From contig OZ038321.1 of the NCBI GenBank assembly GCA_964035795.1, positions 14,749,971-14,813,970 on the forward strand: 64,000 nt of DNA, written 5' to 3'. The stretch is from Pterobdella sp. o SKG-2022 (taxonomy: Eukaryota; Annelida; Clitellata; Hirudinida; Piscicolidae). The notes beneath the pieces are model-generated. The model was not told the origin of the DNA, did no database searches, and saw only the letters and a program-made list of their open reading frames with translations. Made by a program: the position numbers and the translations under genes. Positions 14,001 to 25,135 of the stretch are shown one piece after another. How positions within the stretch are numbered: position 1 is the stretch's first letter; every line of letters starts with the position of its first letter.

Positions 14001-17000
14001 ATATAAAGATCTCACGACATTCAAAGGCTGTCTATTCAATCGTGATTCTGAGTAAAGTTTGGTAACTTCAAGCTAGTTATTGCTTAACTCCGGTGTTTCT
14101 TTAGTGTAAGAATGAAGAAATATAAAATAAACAATAAAAACACAAAAATGATGTTTTTATTACACATTCTTAGGACAGAAAAATGTTAGTTTAGGTGGTT
14201 GTTGGACTTTTTATAAAGGACATGATGGTTTAAATAATTAAGTGTGAAAGCTGAAAAAAATTATTTTTTTATAACAATGCAGTTTACGTTCAACTCGCGA
14301 ACGTAAGTGTTTGATAAAAAGTAAAATAAGTAGCAAGTGGTAAACGCTTTAGATAATTCATCAAATATAGAAAGACGAAATGATTTAAGTCTGAGGCATA
14401 CATTTTAAAGAGGATTATCCGTATATCACGAAAAATATTGAAATAGAAAATAACTGTACGTGATTTATTTTGCCTTGAACTTTGCCCTACTTAATTAGAA
14501 CTGCTTTTTCCTAATATAGACATCTACTTTCATTTTTCTCAATACATTCAATTACACAATATAAAAATTAAATTGAATCTAAAATTAGTACTACTGAAAA
14601 CATCACTTGGGATTCTCTAAAAGATATAATAAAACAATCAGCTATAGAAACAGTAGGCATGAGGAAAAAGATAAAGAAAGGATATGAATTCAACAATGAA
14701 ATACATCTCTCTACAATGCAAAAAGAGGTTAGAATAAAAATAAACACCACAAACAATACAATTAATAAAGCAAAATGGAAAAGTGAAAGAAATAAAATTC
14801 TTTTTGAAATAAGAAAACTTTGCAAAAAAGCTTATAAAAAATGCTTAGAAAAGCAATTACAGCTCATGGAAAAGTCCAGAGATGATAAACAAAGTTTTCA
14901 AGCCATGAAATTCATCTATAAAAAAATTCCAGATAAATTATTTCATAATGATCAAGAGAATAAACAAATCCTTAGCGAAACTGAAGCTGAAATAAAAGTC
15001 AAGCAGTTCTACCATAACAAATTTTATAAAATACCTAACAACAACCAAAATCCAATGCTGCAACAATCTCTCAATGACCCGATAAGTTTTAATGAAGTTA
15101 AGCTAGCTATATGTAAACTAAATAATAATAAAGCTAAAGGTGAAGATGAGATCTCATCTGAAATGATAAAATATAGTGGAGAAAAACTAATAAAAGAAGT
15201 ATCAAGAATATTAAACTTAATAGTAGAAAATAAAATTTAAGAAGATAGTTTTATTGGTAGTGGAATATTAGTCACTGTACAAAAACAAGGTAAACCGAAA
15301 AGACAACTTACAAGCTAAAGACCCATCACTCTTCTGAACAGTATCCGAAAAATATTATCGAACATTACTATGAATCGTATACGCAACAAAACGGAAGAAT
15401 ACATCGGTTCTTATCAAAGTGGATTCAGGAATGGAAGAAGCACGAAAGACATAGTCTGGTCTCATAAATGGGATATAGTTAAAGCTCTGACATACAGGGA
15501 TGAAGAGTACTATATCCTTGGTATCGACCTGAGCCAAGCCTTTGATACTGTGGACAGACCCCTTCTAATAAATGTTCTTGAAAAAATTCTGAACAATGAT
15601 GAAATAATGATGATCAGAAAGTTATTAACAAACACTTGTTTGAAGGTAAGATGGAATGGCAAAAGCACACAAACCCCTTTCGAAACTAACATAGGGATCC
15701 CTCAAGGAGATGGACTCTCACCCATTCTCTTCACAATTTACTTAGAAGCAGCACTGCGCACTTTCAAGTCTAAAGTAACAAACCATATAAAGCTAGATCA
15801 CAGCTACACAAACCTACAACCATTGACACCAGCAAAAATGGTAGGATATGCTGACGATCTAGATTTCATTGGTAGAGACAAACAGCAACTACTTAATCTA
15901 GAAAGCAAACTGAAAGATGAGTTCTCGAACTGGAACCTCAAAGTCAATACTGACAAGACGGAACTCATCAAAATATCAAAATCGGATGAGACCTGGAAAA
16001 CGAGCAAAAAACTAGGCTCTTTCCTTGAGGACAAAAAAGATATTGAGAGGAGAAAACAACTTGCCCAAACTGCGATGAGTAAATTATGGAAAATATACAT
16101 GAAAGGGAAAAAGCTAAAAATATGCAAAAAAGTCCGAGTGTAAAATTCCTATGTTAAACCAGTTTTCACCTACAACTCTTCAGCATGGGCAGTCAACAAA
16201 AATATAGAAGCTAAGATTGACGCATTCCACCGCAAACAGCTTAAGAGAGTGATCGGTATTTACTATCCTAATAGAATCAGCAACAAAAAACTAGACAAAA
16301 AACCGAATAGCATATCTCTTTCAGTTGAAATTGCTGGTGCAAAATGGAAAATGTTGGGACATATCCTAGGAAGACCTGATACGCCAGCATTCCAGGCTAT
16401 GAAGCAGTACTATGCCACATCAAATAAGAAAAAATTCCCAGGCAGACCTTTAACCACCCTACCACAGACATTAAAAGATGTCAAATTTATCCCAAAAATA
16501 AAACTCGAAAACTCAGAAGATTTCGTAACCATTTTTCTTCTTGTCCAACAGAAATGTTCCTGGAGAAGAATTGTGAAGAGAGTTACCCAAGAGAAACTCA
16601 GTCAACTATACGACCAGAGCAACTCGATGGGGATATAATTATTATTATTATCAATTACACAATCAACAAACAACATGGAATTGCTAGTGTGTAGTTTTGA
16701 AATAAAAACTGAAATGTTGTTTAAGAAAACTTGCTATTAAAATAATAAGAAACATTAAAAACCAATAAAAACGATAGAAAATATATAAAGCAGATTAAGA
16801 GTGAACATATGAACAATAGCGTTCACGTTGCGTAACCAACATGTAAGGCTTAATAAATGGTCAATTACTTTTTAAAACTTTCTAGCGAAAGAAACATCAA
16901 AATTACAAAGCATTTTGTTAACAGTGTAACATCTCAAGTCAGCTTCTTGAAAATATTAGTTTAACAAACAGCTTCGTACTTTCCAAATACAAAAGTAAAT

Positions 17001-18782
17001 GTTAAGAAATTTCGTAAACCTTTGAAATCTTTTGTAATTTTAAAATAGAATAATTTCAAAAATATTATTCTATATTGAAATAAAAAAAATCTTCGTGTTA
17101 AAATAAAAATTAAGGCTTCTAAAAACATTACGTATACATACAAAATCTAGTAGATACATTTGGTAATTGAAACGAAAGATGATAGCCAAGCTAAGAAAAC
17201 AAGGATTGTAGAGCGTTATAAACTTTGCAATGAAAACAAGTTTCATACATCATCATATGCAAGAAAATATTTGGAAATCTTTAACGATTGTACTTATTGT
17301 GAGATGGAAGAGTAACATTAAACCTTTCAAATCACTATTTCAAAACATCTTGAAGCTTTGCAGAGTATAGTTAAAATGTTATAATCATTACACTATTTGT
17401 TCGGAGACACTGAGGCTTGATACACTATAGTTTTAATTGAAACAAAACATAAATGTTTATTTATAAAAAGCTTTTTTAAGACCTTCTACATTATAGAGCT
17501 TTCAAGTGCTTGAAACGTAAGATAGTCTTTGTATTTAAAATAATGAAAATTTTAACAATTAAATAAAAAAATTGAATTTAATTACCCAAGCAATTGTGAG
17601 TGGTAAGACATCTAACCATGTATTCAAAGAGCTTACAGGCAAGGTTCGTCAACTTCAAATAATGCGCCGTCTTATACAACGCTCTCACCGAATCATAACC
17701 GCACTCTAACCTGTTAGAATCATTTCATTTTTATGGGAGTGTAAGAAATGAGTATTCTAGCTTAAAATATTTTAAATATAAGAGTTTGAAAATAAAAGCA
17801 GGTTCGATATTGAAGATATGACTTGATAATTATATTTAGAAATTTGTGCTCATGTGTTATTTCTTAAGTCTCTGGTTAAGCAGCACATTTTTGACTATAT
17901 TTAATTAATAATGCTCAATTTTAACACGTTTTGCGATAATCCAGAGTACACTTTTATAGAAGCATTATTACTATTTTAAAACACTCCAATTATAGTTTTA
18001 ATGAATTTTTTTTGGTGAAACATGTGGCATCTTACTAATCGAATCTACGCCATATCGATTATACATTGTGCTTGACTTATATTGAACTTTTCACAAAGCT
18101 TTTTGTGAAACTTAACATATGTTAAATAAATCTTATTATTAATTAACGACGAAAAGATGCAAGAGTTTCAGACATTTATAATCGTCATTTTATAATATGT
18201 ATTTAATCTGAATAATATATTATTTTAAATTTATTTTTAGCTCTAGTTTGATTGTAGGTACAATTACTCTGTTTATGAAAGCTTAAGTAAACATGCATGC
18301 TGTAGCTACAAAAAGCACTTTAAATGATTAGAAATTTCACTTTAAAACATCAAACAATAGCTTTAATTTAATTTTTTATTTACACAATAAATTTATCTGA
18401 AATCCATATTTTTACTTTCACTTTAATTGAAAATATTGAAAAGAAATTTAACTTGAAAATTATTTTATAAAAAAAAAATTATTGAAAAATTCACTTACTT
18501 TGAAGTGTAGAAATAGTTGATGATAAGATATAAACTGGGTGTATCAATATGAGGATCATCCAGATTGTATTGAGTCTGAAGATCCAAACTCCCAGAAGAA
18601 AACAGTTTGAAGAAAAATACACTTGAAGAAGCAAGAACAACCTTATGTACAGGTATTGAATGACTTTGAATATTGAGAATAGCATCACAGAAGAGTCCTT
18701 CTTTTCTTATTGTGTTCATCTTTAGTAAAACACTGTTTTCATGCGATTCATCTTCAAAACTGAATCCTCTTTCTTGTAACAT
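4047..18782 (-). CDS. IVNS1ABP: BTB-BACK-Kelch protein, IVNS1ABP (NS1-binding protein) ortholog
   Basis: Host actin-binding and CUL3-adaptor-like Kelch protein. Exons: 18782-18499, 17710-17586, 13441-13301, 7992-7883, 7551-7450, 6022-5878, 5728-5441, 5347-5102, 4986-4861, 4670-4479, 4351-4047; together 2064 nt, 687 residues, against 642 in human. The start MLQERGFSFEDE parallels the known N-terminus of the family and fixes the ATG. BTB is in exons 1-2 (GLFCDAILNI, VHKVVLASSS), BACK in exons 3-5, then a low-complexity linker, then Kelch repeats with GG doublets (VTGGYNRTECLNGVERYN, IVCGGSDG, YVIGGLSG, VLGGSNSWNC, VVGGSDG, LIGGFSG). The SWNC and ARRGAGAA stretches are characteristic of IVNS1ABP rather than other KLHL proteins. 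Introns carry two LINEs in the opposite orientation. The C-terminal dozen residues are uncertain because another frame stays open beyond the stop. Ortholog call is strong. Confidence 0.95.
8006..8096. repeat. GATA-type tetranucleotide microsatellite
   Basis: About 90 bp of ATAG/GATA units, uninterrupted in the first half and with scattered GGTA and AATA variants in the second. It lies in an intron of the IVNS1ABP gene just upstream of a BACK-domain exon. Confidence 0.97.
9100..11290 (+). mobile_element. CR1/L2-like LINE, 5'-truncated, intact RT frame
   Basis: Non-LTR retrotransposon in an intron of IVNS1ABP, opposite in orientation to the gene. It is cut at the 5' end, so the apurinic endonuclease domain is absent. 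It ends in a short hairpin (GCAAAC-CTA-GTTTGC near 11235-11250), a sequence like GCGCCCTACAAATAAAA, and an AAT-unit tail at about 11262-11290. The uninterrupted frame and the clean tail suggest a fairly young insertion. Confidence 0.9.
9135..11201 (+). CDS. LINE reverse transcriptase (CR1/L2 clade-like)
   Basis: A 688-codon open frame with no stops or frameshifts. Residues about 1-130 are the basic region between endonuclease and RT. RT motifs follow in order: NYRPISNLSTISKILERVV, a STETALL region, SLDISAAFDTINH (catalytic Asp), GVPQGSVLGPILFSLYTSP, and the catalytic FADDITLF box at about 10351. The C-terminal region has LHWLPVVLRAQFKLLWLTA and the AFRRLKTHLYS-like ending typical of CR1/L2 proteins. 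Coding similarity begins upstream of the first ATG (VDDFVSS just before it), so this Met is probably internal to the original protein. Likely inactive alone because no endonuclease is encoded. Confidence 0.93.
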   Translation: MDKLFLSLMNTHAPLRSHTFRPSLHSHFHLSENALSAKRRRRKIERQISSLRKLCVQVPDDLLQEFRISRKLARAAINKSRADYLNLSLSSATPNSKAFWKTANSILHRSPPLPPRTSAEYDLFVENFSAFFKTKIELIHSSLPITNLPCQPSLTDSDQSNLSFFSPPSVDEIIKLINSLPNKSSPLDIIPVFLLKQFSGIFASIICKLSALSFSQGIFPTSFKTAQITPLLKKYNLDPMQPSNYRPISNLSTISKILERVVLKRLSSHVSVLRNFNLFQSAYRSHHSTETALLYITDSLRNICATGSAAVLVSLDISAAFDTINHPNMLHILEVYFHISGIALSWFQSYLSERKQFVKMSCSSSTPVSLRFGVPQGSVLGPILFSLYTSPISEIIQKHDVLYHQFADDITLFTGASYLDPHPSLTKISECITELNLWFSNNHLMLNPNKSEVMFVGSPILLSKSNLPTEVIFDGTTLSVTSKLKILGVTLDSRLNFTHFVSQIIQSSNFHLHAIRQARKFLPFDTAVALIISLVLSRIDYCNSLLCRLPNCLISKLQSLQNRAAKTALQADYYSSSHTCLDRLHWLPVVLRAQFKLLWLTANILYFNQPAYLYDRLSIRQTPESLRSSNSGLCLHQPVSSKPFLHRSFSHIAPHLWNSLPLNVRLSPSLKIFRKRLKTHLYSQISFS
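11291..13300. other. Intron sequence of IVNS1ABP
   Basis: AT-rich intronic sequence between the LINE tail and the BACK-domain exon at 13301-13441. No exon, RNA gene or repeat is recognised. Confidence 0.6.
14560..16655 (+). mobile_element. Decayed non-LTR retrotransposon (LINE)
   Basis: Degenerate RT element in the IVNS1ABP intron between 13441 and 17586. The frame is broken by stops near 15238, 15316 and 16141. Pieces in order: 14659-15240, a lysine-rich pre-RT region ending with the KLNNNKAKGEDEISSEMIK motif; 15370-16143, RT core with GIDLSQAFDTVDRPLL, GIPQGDGLSPILFTIYLEA and the catalytic MVGYADDLDFIGR box; 16170-16638, the C-terminal connection region (AFHRKQLKRVIGIYYPN, AKWKMLGHILGR). 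It ends in an ATT-unit tail at 16636-16650. Endonuclease not seen. It is older than the 9.1 kb LINE and of a different clade, which I did not assign. Confidence 0.88.
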
Positions 18783-20469
18783 TTTTGATTCTAAAAAAGA
18801 ATTGTAGGAATAAAAATCTTTTAAGTCAGTATTATTTTGAAGAAAATTTTGAGAAGTCCTTTTCTCTGTGTTTTGTATACCTGTATACCTTTTAAATATT
18901 ATTTAAAATGTCTTAAAGCAGAAAGGAGTTGAATGATTGAATTTTAGCATAATTTTTGAATATTTCAAATTTCTTACCCAGACATTATAATTAAAATTTT
19001 TGAATGAAAAACCAATAAGATACATATTGAAAAGTTTTAGCAAAAGCCTTCCTATTAAATAATTTTCCTCATAGATATATGAAAACAAAACTAGTTATAA
19101 TATATAAAAACAAATATCGTAAAGTCCATGATGGTTTAAAAGCGTGAAAATGGTTTTGTTGGAAGGATAATTATAAATGTGCATACCTGAAAAATTAATG
19201 AGAATTTTTTCTTAAAAAAACTATACAACATATATCGATCACCTTTTACTTTTTGCGTCGCCAAAAAATCATTTCAATATTTCTACATAAAGTATAGCAA
19301 TACTTATGTTCAAAACGTGCAAAAATTTGAAAAAAACTTTTTGAAGTTGAAATCTAAAAATACTTTAAAATAAAGAAACAATTGAGGAATTTATTTAAAA
19401 AGCCTTTTGACGATGTTTTGCACAACATAGTCGCAGAAATTACGAGAAACTAATATAAATTTTAACGAATGCTTAAAAGTTACAAAATATTCCAATGATA
19501 TCAAATTTTAAATATTTAAAAAATAAACTCATAAATGTTCTTTAATGTAAATGTTTGATTGATATTATGAAAGGAGATTATTTTTTTATAATTTTAACAA
19601 AACCAGGAAGTAGTTGATGCTTGGTTTCCAACTAAAATTAAGAATTCAAAGTAAATACCATTAGCCTGTATTTAATTGTTATTTTACGTTTTATTTAATA
19701 AATTTTTTGTTTTATATTTCAAATTTTTATACAATACACACAACTCTCATTATAGTTGAAGAATTTCACTATCTCACTATTCCGAGTAGCATGGGATGAA
19801 AAAAACAATTTTTACTTTTAATTTATTAAGTTCATCAACGAAATATTTAAAAAAAAACAAAACTAGCAGTTATGAAATATTTTTCAAATTTTTGGTGATA
19901 TCTAGTAAGAAGTTGAAAATGAAAATGTTTTTTTTGTACAAAATTGTAATCACAAATTAAACTACAATTACTATCCTTTTTGTTAAAATTTTGTTAGGCT
20001 CAGTTTTGAAATACACTCGGGAAATTCTTTTTTTCCATATTCTTTATTTTTTTGAGCCAACTTTCGATAAAGCTTATATCATGGTGTTCAAAAGCATTTT
20101 TACTTGCCAATATTTCTTTAAAGTAATCTCTGTGAACCCAGTATGGAAGAAGCAAACTATAGAAATATTCATTATTTTTTATTTATATATTTTTATAATT
20201 AAAATGTACCTAAACATGATTCGAGTAATTTTTTATAGTCAGTGTAAAAAAATGTGTTAGAATAAGTATAGATTTAATCAAGCCTCATATTTTATTCCAA
20301 CTAAACTTTTCTATTTCTATTTGAAGAAATACTTGTATAATTAAAAGAAAATAAATGTAACAAAGACTAAAACTTTAACATAATAATATATTCACATTTG
20401 AAACTCTGTTTAATTATCTTACAATACATTAAAAAAATATTTTAGAGACATCTTATGTATCTTTTTTTT
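18783..20469. other. Upstream flank of IVNS1ABP
   Basis: The minus strand has a possible acceptor, CTTTTTTAG, 9 nt upstream of the ATG, so a 5' UTR exon may lie further right. Otherwise only AT-rich sequence is seen. Confidence 0.5.
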
Positions 20470-20780
20470 TTATATTATTTGAATAATTTTTTATGAGGAA
20501 TTTTTGATACATTTAAATAAAAAAAAACTAAAATTTTCGATAAGTACAACCTTATCATAAATCATTAGTAGTAAACTATTGTGAGGGTAGGTGATTATAA
20601 AGAATTTTAAACATAGATAGGAAAGAATAATTACGGAAGATTGAATTTTGTAAAGTAACTATTATGTGATATTGAAAATGAGTCATTATATGAATATGCT
20701 TATTTGATCTAAAACGATTTTATTGAGAGATTGCTCTCTGTGTCTCTCCATTGGTTGATTTTTGTATTCTATTCATTAGG
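20470..20780. repeat. Terminal inverted repeat of the Penelope-like element, left arm
   Basis: Matches the reverse complement of 22649-22985 over most of its length, including a perfect stretch through TCATTAGTAGTAAACTATTG, with small indels. It contains a hairpin, CGATAAG...CTTATC, near 20539-20560. Confidence 0.88.
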
Positions 20781-20914
20781 GGGTCCCACGCACTTGATTT
20801 GACTGTTAATTGTGGGTCATTGTAGCCTTTTCTAATTGAATCATTCTTTTTGATTTCAAGGCTTTCCCTAATAAGTAGATCCCTCTGCAATTTGTTTTGT
20901 TTTTTTCATTATGT

Positions 20915-21109
20915 TTTTATTATCGTGGGTGATTCCCAGCATATTGTTCCGGTGTTACAAATTCGGGCGTGTTTAGAAATGCCACTTTCATCTTATTTAG
21001 TGGTTTCCACATTTTTTTTATGTTGGAACATCCTGGTGGCAATATTTACCCTTGTCTGTCCAAAATATGCCTTATTTGGGTCACAAGAACAATGTATTTT
21101 GTATACACC
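20915..21109 (-). pseudogene. GIY-YIG endonuclease domain of the Penelope-like element
   Basis: The minus strand reads GVYKIHCSCDPNKAYFGQT, with the GIY-like and YIG-like halves (GVY and FGQ) and the Cys pair typical of Penelope endonucleases. Further along come a KHARICN stretch and CWESPTII, matching the family's H and C-terminal positions. An in-frame TAA interrupts the middle (after NVETTK). The domain would nick target DNA in an active element. The region 21252-21455 between RT and endonuclease is the linker. Confidence 0.85.
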
Positions 21110-21639
21110 TTTTTTTTGCATTCTGTCAGTTTGCTTCCTAATTTAGGTCCTGCATGTGTATAATAGCTAAAATTATTCCTATTGAAGGCTTTTTTTAGAG
21201 CATTGTTGAGATGTTTTATATAGGGAATGGAGACATGTGTTATATTTTTATTTATTTTGTACTCTTTTTTTTGTTTCTTGTTCTTAGGCGATCTGTATAT
21301 TTTTCTTGTCTTGTTTTTGGTTTGTAGTTTTTTATTATTGTGTCTATTTTATGTTTGTTATAGTCGTTATCTTGGAAATTCATTTTTAGGTAATTTAATT
21401 CATGTTTTAGGAGCAAAAAGTGTAGGCTCTGTTTAGGGCCCCTTTTAACACCCAAATCTATATATTCGGGTCCTGATTTGATTTTGGATTAATGGTCAGG
21501 CCCGTGTTGGATGGTTTCCTATAGACAGTGGTGTTTAGGGATCCATTTTCCTCTTTGATAATTAATGTATCTAAAAATGATATTCTGTTGTTTTTCTCTA
21601 TTCCACAGGTGAATTTTAGCGCTGGATGCACTCTATTTA

Positions 21640-22690
21640 GGCATTTTAAAAAGTTTTTGTCCTATTTTTTCTTTATTTTGTTTTATTATTCCAAAGGTAT
21701 CATCCATGTAGACATGTAAAGCTCTTGGTCTCTTTATTTTTCTTTTTTAGCCAGTTTTAATGCTTCTTCTATCGTGTAGTCCATATATATTTGTGCTATG
21801 ACTACCATTAGGCTAAGTCCTATAGGACCTGAACCTTCCATGTCGTATTGTTGGTTGTTATGTTTGAAGTTTGAGGGGAGACAAAGGTTGTTAAGTTCGC
21901 ATATATCATCCACATTGAGTTTTGTTATTTTTATTAATTTTTGATTTTGAAATTTTTGTTTTATTATTTCAATACATTTGTTGAGAGGTATAGATGGATA
22001 GAGTGCTTCCGCATCGAAACTTACTAGTTGTTCATCTGGTTTGATTTTTAAGCTTTTTATGTTTTTGATGAAAGTTTGGGAGTTTTTACACATGAATTAA
22101 GATTTATCTATTGATGAGTTAATTATTTGTGTTAAGAATGAGGCAAGAGCTTCTTGAGGGCAATTTTGGTGTAAAATGATATTTCTTGCTGGATAATTCT
22201 TTTCTGGTTTGTGGGCTTTTATTAGAGTGTAAGAATATGGTATTGTAGATCCTGACGGGTAAATTATTTTATAATCTATTTCTTCGAGTTTATTGCTTTT
22301 TTTGAGTTCAAGTAATTTCTTTTGTATTTTTTGTTCTAAGGATTTTGTTTTTTCTTTGTTTTCTGGTTTAATGTTTTTAAAAGCTTCCATAGCTTTTTCA
22401 TCCAGCATTGACGGGGTAAGTGTCACAAAACCTAGTCCTTTATCTTGAGATGTAATTGATAGGTTTCTTTTTCTGACTTGTTCCTTTAGGTACTTGAGGC
22501 CTTTTTTTTCTATATTTGTTACGTTGCTGTCTGTTTTTTTTTATTGTGTTGTAAAGGACATTTGATACATCTTGTCTTAATTTTTCTCCTTTTTCTGGGT
22601 GACCAGCTAGTTCTAGATTTTGGGCGGTCTTCTCTGTCACACACATTACTAATGAAGAGAATACAAAAATCAACCAATGGAGGGACACAA
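21640..22690 (-). pseudogene. Penelope-type reverse transcriptase, broken
   Basis: Minus-strand fragments 22688-22440, 22426-22097 and 22093-21734, then shifted frames to about 21600. Recognisable pieces are a TLIKAHKPEKNYPARNII region, the catalytic LVSFDAEALYPSIPLNKCIE motif (the SFDxxxLYPSIP signature of Penelope RTs), GPIGLSLMVVIAQIYMDYTI, and, in a shifted frame at about 21696-21713, a YMDDTF catalytic box. The frame breaks exclude a functional protein. Confidence 0.88.
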
Positions 22691-22985
22691 TGAAATCGTT
22701 TTAGATCAAAATAAGAATATTTATATAATAATTAACTTTACTCATTTACAATATCACATAATTACATAATAGTTACTTTACAAAATGTAATCTTCCGTAA
22801 TTGTTTTTTCCTATCTATGTTTAAAATTCTTTATAATCACCTACCCTCACAATAGTTTACTACTAATGATTTATGATAAGGTTGTACTTATCGAAAATTT
22901 AAGTTTTTTTTTAAATAAATGTATCAAAAATTTCTTATAGAAAATTGAAAATAAAAAGTTATTCAAATAATATTTAAAAAATAAA
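22649..22985. repeat. Terminal inverted repeat of the Penelope-like element, right arm
   Basis: Reverse-complement partner of 20470-20780. Its inner edge continues into the N-terminal coding region (an open frame reading LIFVFSSLVMCVTEKT covers the junction). Confidence 0.88.
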
Positions 22986-25135
22986 ATTTTAATCGTTAAT
23001 ATAATTAAATACTACCATACTTCTTATGTCTTTTACAAAAGAGTATTTTTCCAGGAATGTATAGTTTCTCCTGCTCTACATACAATGCCGCCACAATCCC
23101 CTGTTGATATGGTCAGAGTTTGCAGTATATTGTCAATCAACAGCATTGATTATATTAAGTATTTTTCTTTTTCGTATGTGTTTTAGTTACACAATTCGTA
23201 ACTGAACTTCAAATTTAAGAGATTTTTAAGCACATTAATTGAAAACAAAAGCTAGAATTTTCGATAGGTTTAGCCTTATCGTGAAACTTAATCTATTCTA
23301 GTTGAGGATTTGTCCTAGTAGTAATTGAGATTAAAACGGGAAATTAAAATCGATGTAGTAAATAATAAACATAAATTATATCAGAAATTAATTTTGTAAT
23401 GACTTTTGAGCTTGTAATTATATAATTGTTCAGCTATTTTTGGTCTTTTTAAATTTTAGTATTACTATTTATCACATATTTCACGTAGTTTATATTTAAA
23501 TGATAGGATTTTTGTAATTTTTCACCTTGAATACCATATATACGGTACCATACACCTGAAATTGCCTTGTACTAACGTTTTATGATAGAAATCAACTTAT
23601 CAAAAGTTCTAACTTTTTTTAAAATAAATTTTTAAAAAATTCGAAGTTTTGACAAAAACATATTTTTTTTCAAAAGCTGCTAATTTTCTGAAGAAGTAAC
23701 CCTCTTGTCCCACTAAATTCTGTCTGAGGCATTTTCAATGTCACTACTCCATAATCTTTCTTTTTTAATACTCAAATATTTTTTTTCCTTACCCCGTTTA
23801 CAATTTTTTTAGATAAAACAAACTATTCCAAAGATTCATAGTTTTAAGCAAAACTAGTGAATAGTAATTAAGTAAAAGGAATACGTGCTGACTATAATGA
23901 AATGATGAGGATAAATGTATATTCATCACTATAAAGATGGAAAAAATTGAAGTTTGAATTTTTATCAATGAGAATGTTAAAAACCCGCACTTGAATCGAG
24001 ATAAGTATTTAGTGATCTTCTCCCTTGGGCTAAACCCATCACTTTAACATCACTATTATATATTTTGATGACACACTAAAAGCTATAATACCAAATATGT
24101 TGAATGGAACTATACTTTACTTGACAATAGTGGACAAAAAAAATAATCTTATTGTATGGAGATCCAGAACTTAAAGTTAAGAAGTGATGTCCAAAATGAG
24201 GGAAAGTATCTAGATGGAAAATCGTTTGATAATTTTGAGGCTTGTTACAACTATCTGGTATTGACCAATACACTTGGAAAGTGTTTTAAAAACATAGTGT
24301 CTTCTTCCGTTTATGGCGCAAAAGCGTTTTGAAACTGATGTATTTTCAAAAAAATTAACTATAACGATGCTGGTAGCAACCATAACTTATCATTAATAAA
24401 TAAAAAGGCTGAACTAAAGTACCAAAAAATCAATAAAAAGGGTATTACACAATCCCGACGATTTGAAAGCTTTTTATGAAATATTACCGTCTGCTATGAG
24501 TAATAAGTTTGCTTTGTTTTTGACAAACAATTCATGAAAAACAATAGGGTGTTATAGAGTTGTATAACAGCTGCGGAATACTGAAAAATGTCAAAACTTT
24601 GAAGTAAAAACTAGAGAGATTGAGAAAAAAAGACAAAAGCATGAAGGAATCTGACCATATTGGATTCATGTGGTTTGTGCAACAATTGAACACAACATTT
24701 AATACAACAATAATTAGCTCAAAAAGAACTAGAATATTTGGGATATGACATGTGTGCCTACTTTAGAAACAAAAATGGTCCAGATCACATGACAGCTAAA
24801 ACAACCAAATACTATGAGAAACTCTACAATAAAAGTTCATAATATCTCGATCACAACTCATCAAAAATGTTAACAAGCAACTAACGAAATACTGAAAACA
24901 ATGTGTAATAAACCATGGATGTTAGGTAAATGATTCAGTCTAAACTCATAGACTCATGAGTTCTGGTCCATGACAAGAAGTGGAGAGGTGTGCAAGTTAG
25001 TGGAGTGTTCTCACTTACACCCAATGGTGTAATTAATGATGGCGTGGTTTTATAGGATGTTAAAAACACATTTTATATATATTTTGACCACTATAAAAAA
25101 TCAAATGAGATAAATAAAATGTTCATATAGATTAC
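22986..25135. other. Intergenic, with hairpin-repeat copies and a possible decayed element
   Basis: Two further copies of the element's hairpin motif lie near 23241-23300 (-) and 23575-23615 (+). From about 24080 to 25055 the plus strand has short coding-looking pieces in different frames (KELEYLGYDMCAYFRNKNG at about 24725; VHDKKWRGVQVSGVFSLTP at about 24965), suggesting an old transposon that I could not identify. A C-terminal exon for the DAGL-like gene was sought here and not found. Confidence 0.45.

Larger units (their letters stand above)
20470..22985 (-). mobile_element. Penelope-like element (RT + GIY-YIG) with terminal inverted repeats
   Basis: Retroelement on the minus strand in intergenic DNA. 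Terminal inverted repeats of roughly 310-340 bp lie at 20470-20780 and 22649-22985; for example, the motif TTCGATAAGTACAACCTTAT occurs in one arm and its reverse complement in the other. Between them run, in sense order, an N-terminal region, a Penelope-type RT and a GIY-YIG endonuclease. Penelope-like elements are known to carry terminal repeats in direct or inverted arrangement. Several frameshifts and stops show that this copy is dead. Confidence 0.88.

Noticed and set aside
20850..21719. Plus-strand hydrophobic open frames (for example 20850-21146 and 21227-21436)
   Set aside because: They are antisense shadows of the Penelope-like endonuclease and RT; T-rich complement DNA gives Phe/Leu runs.
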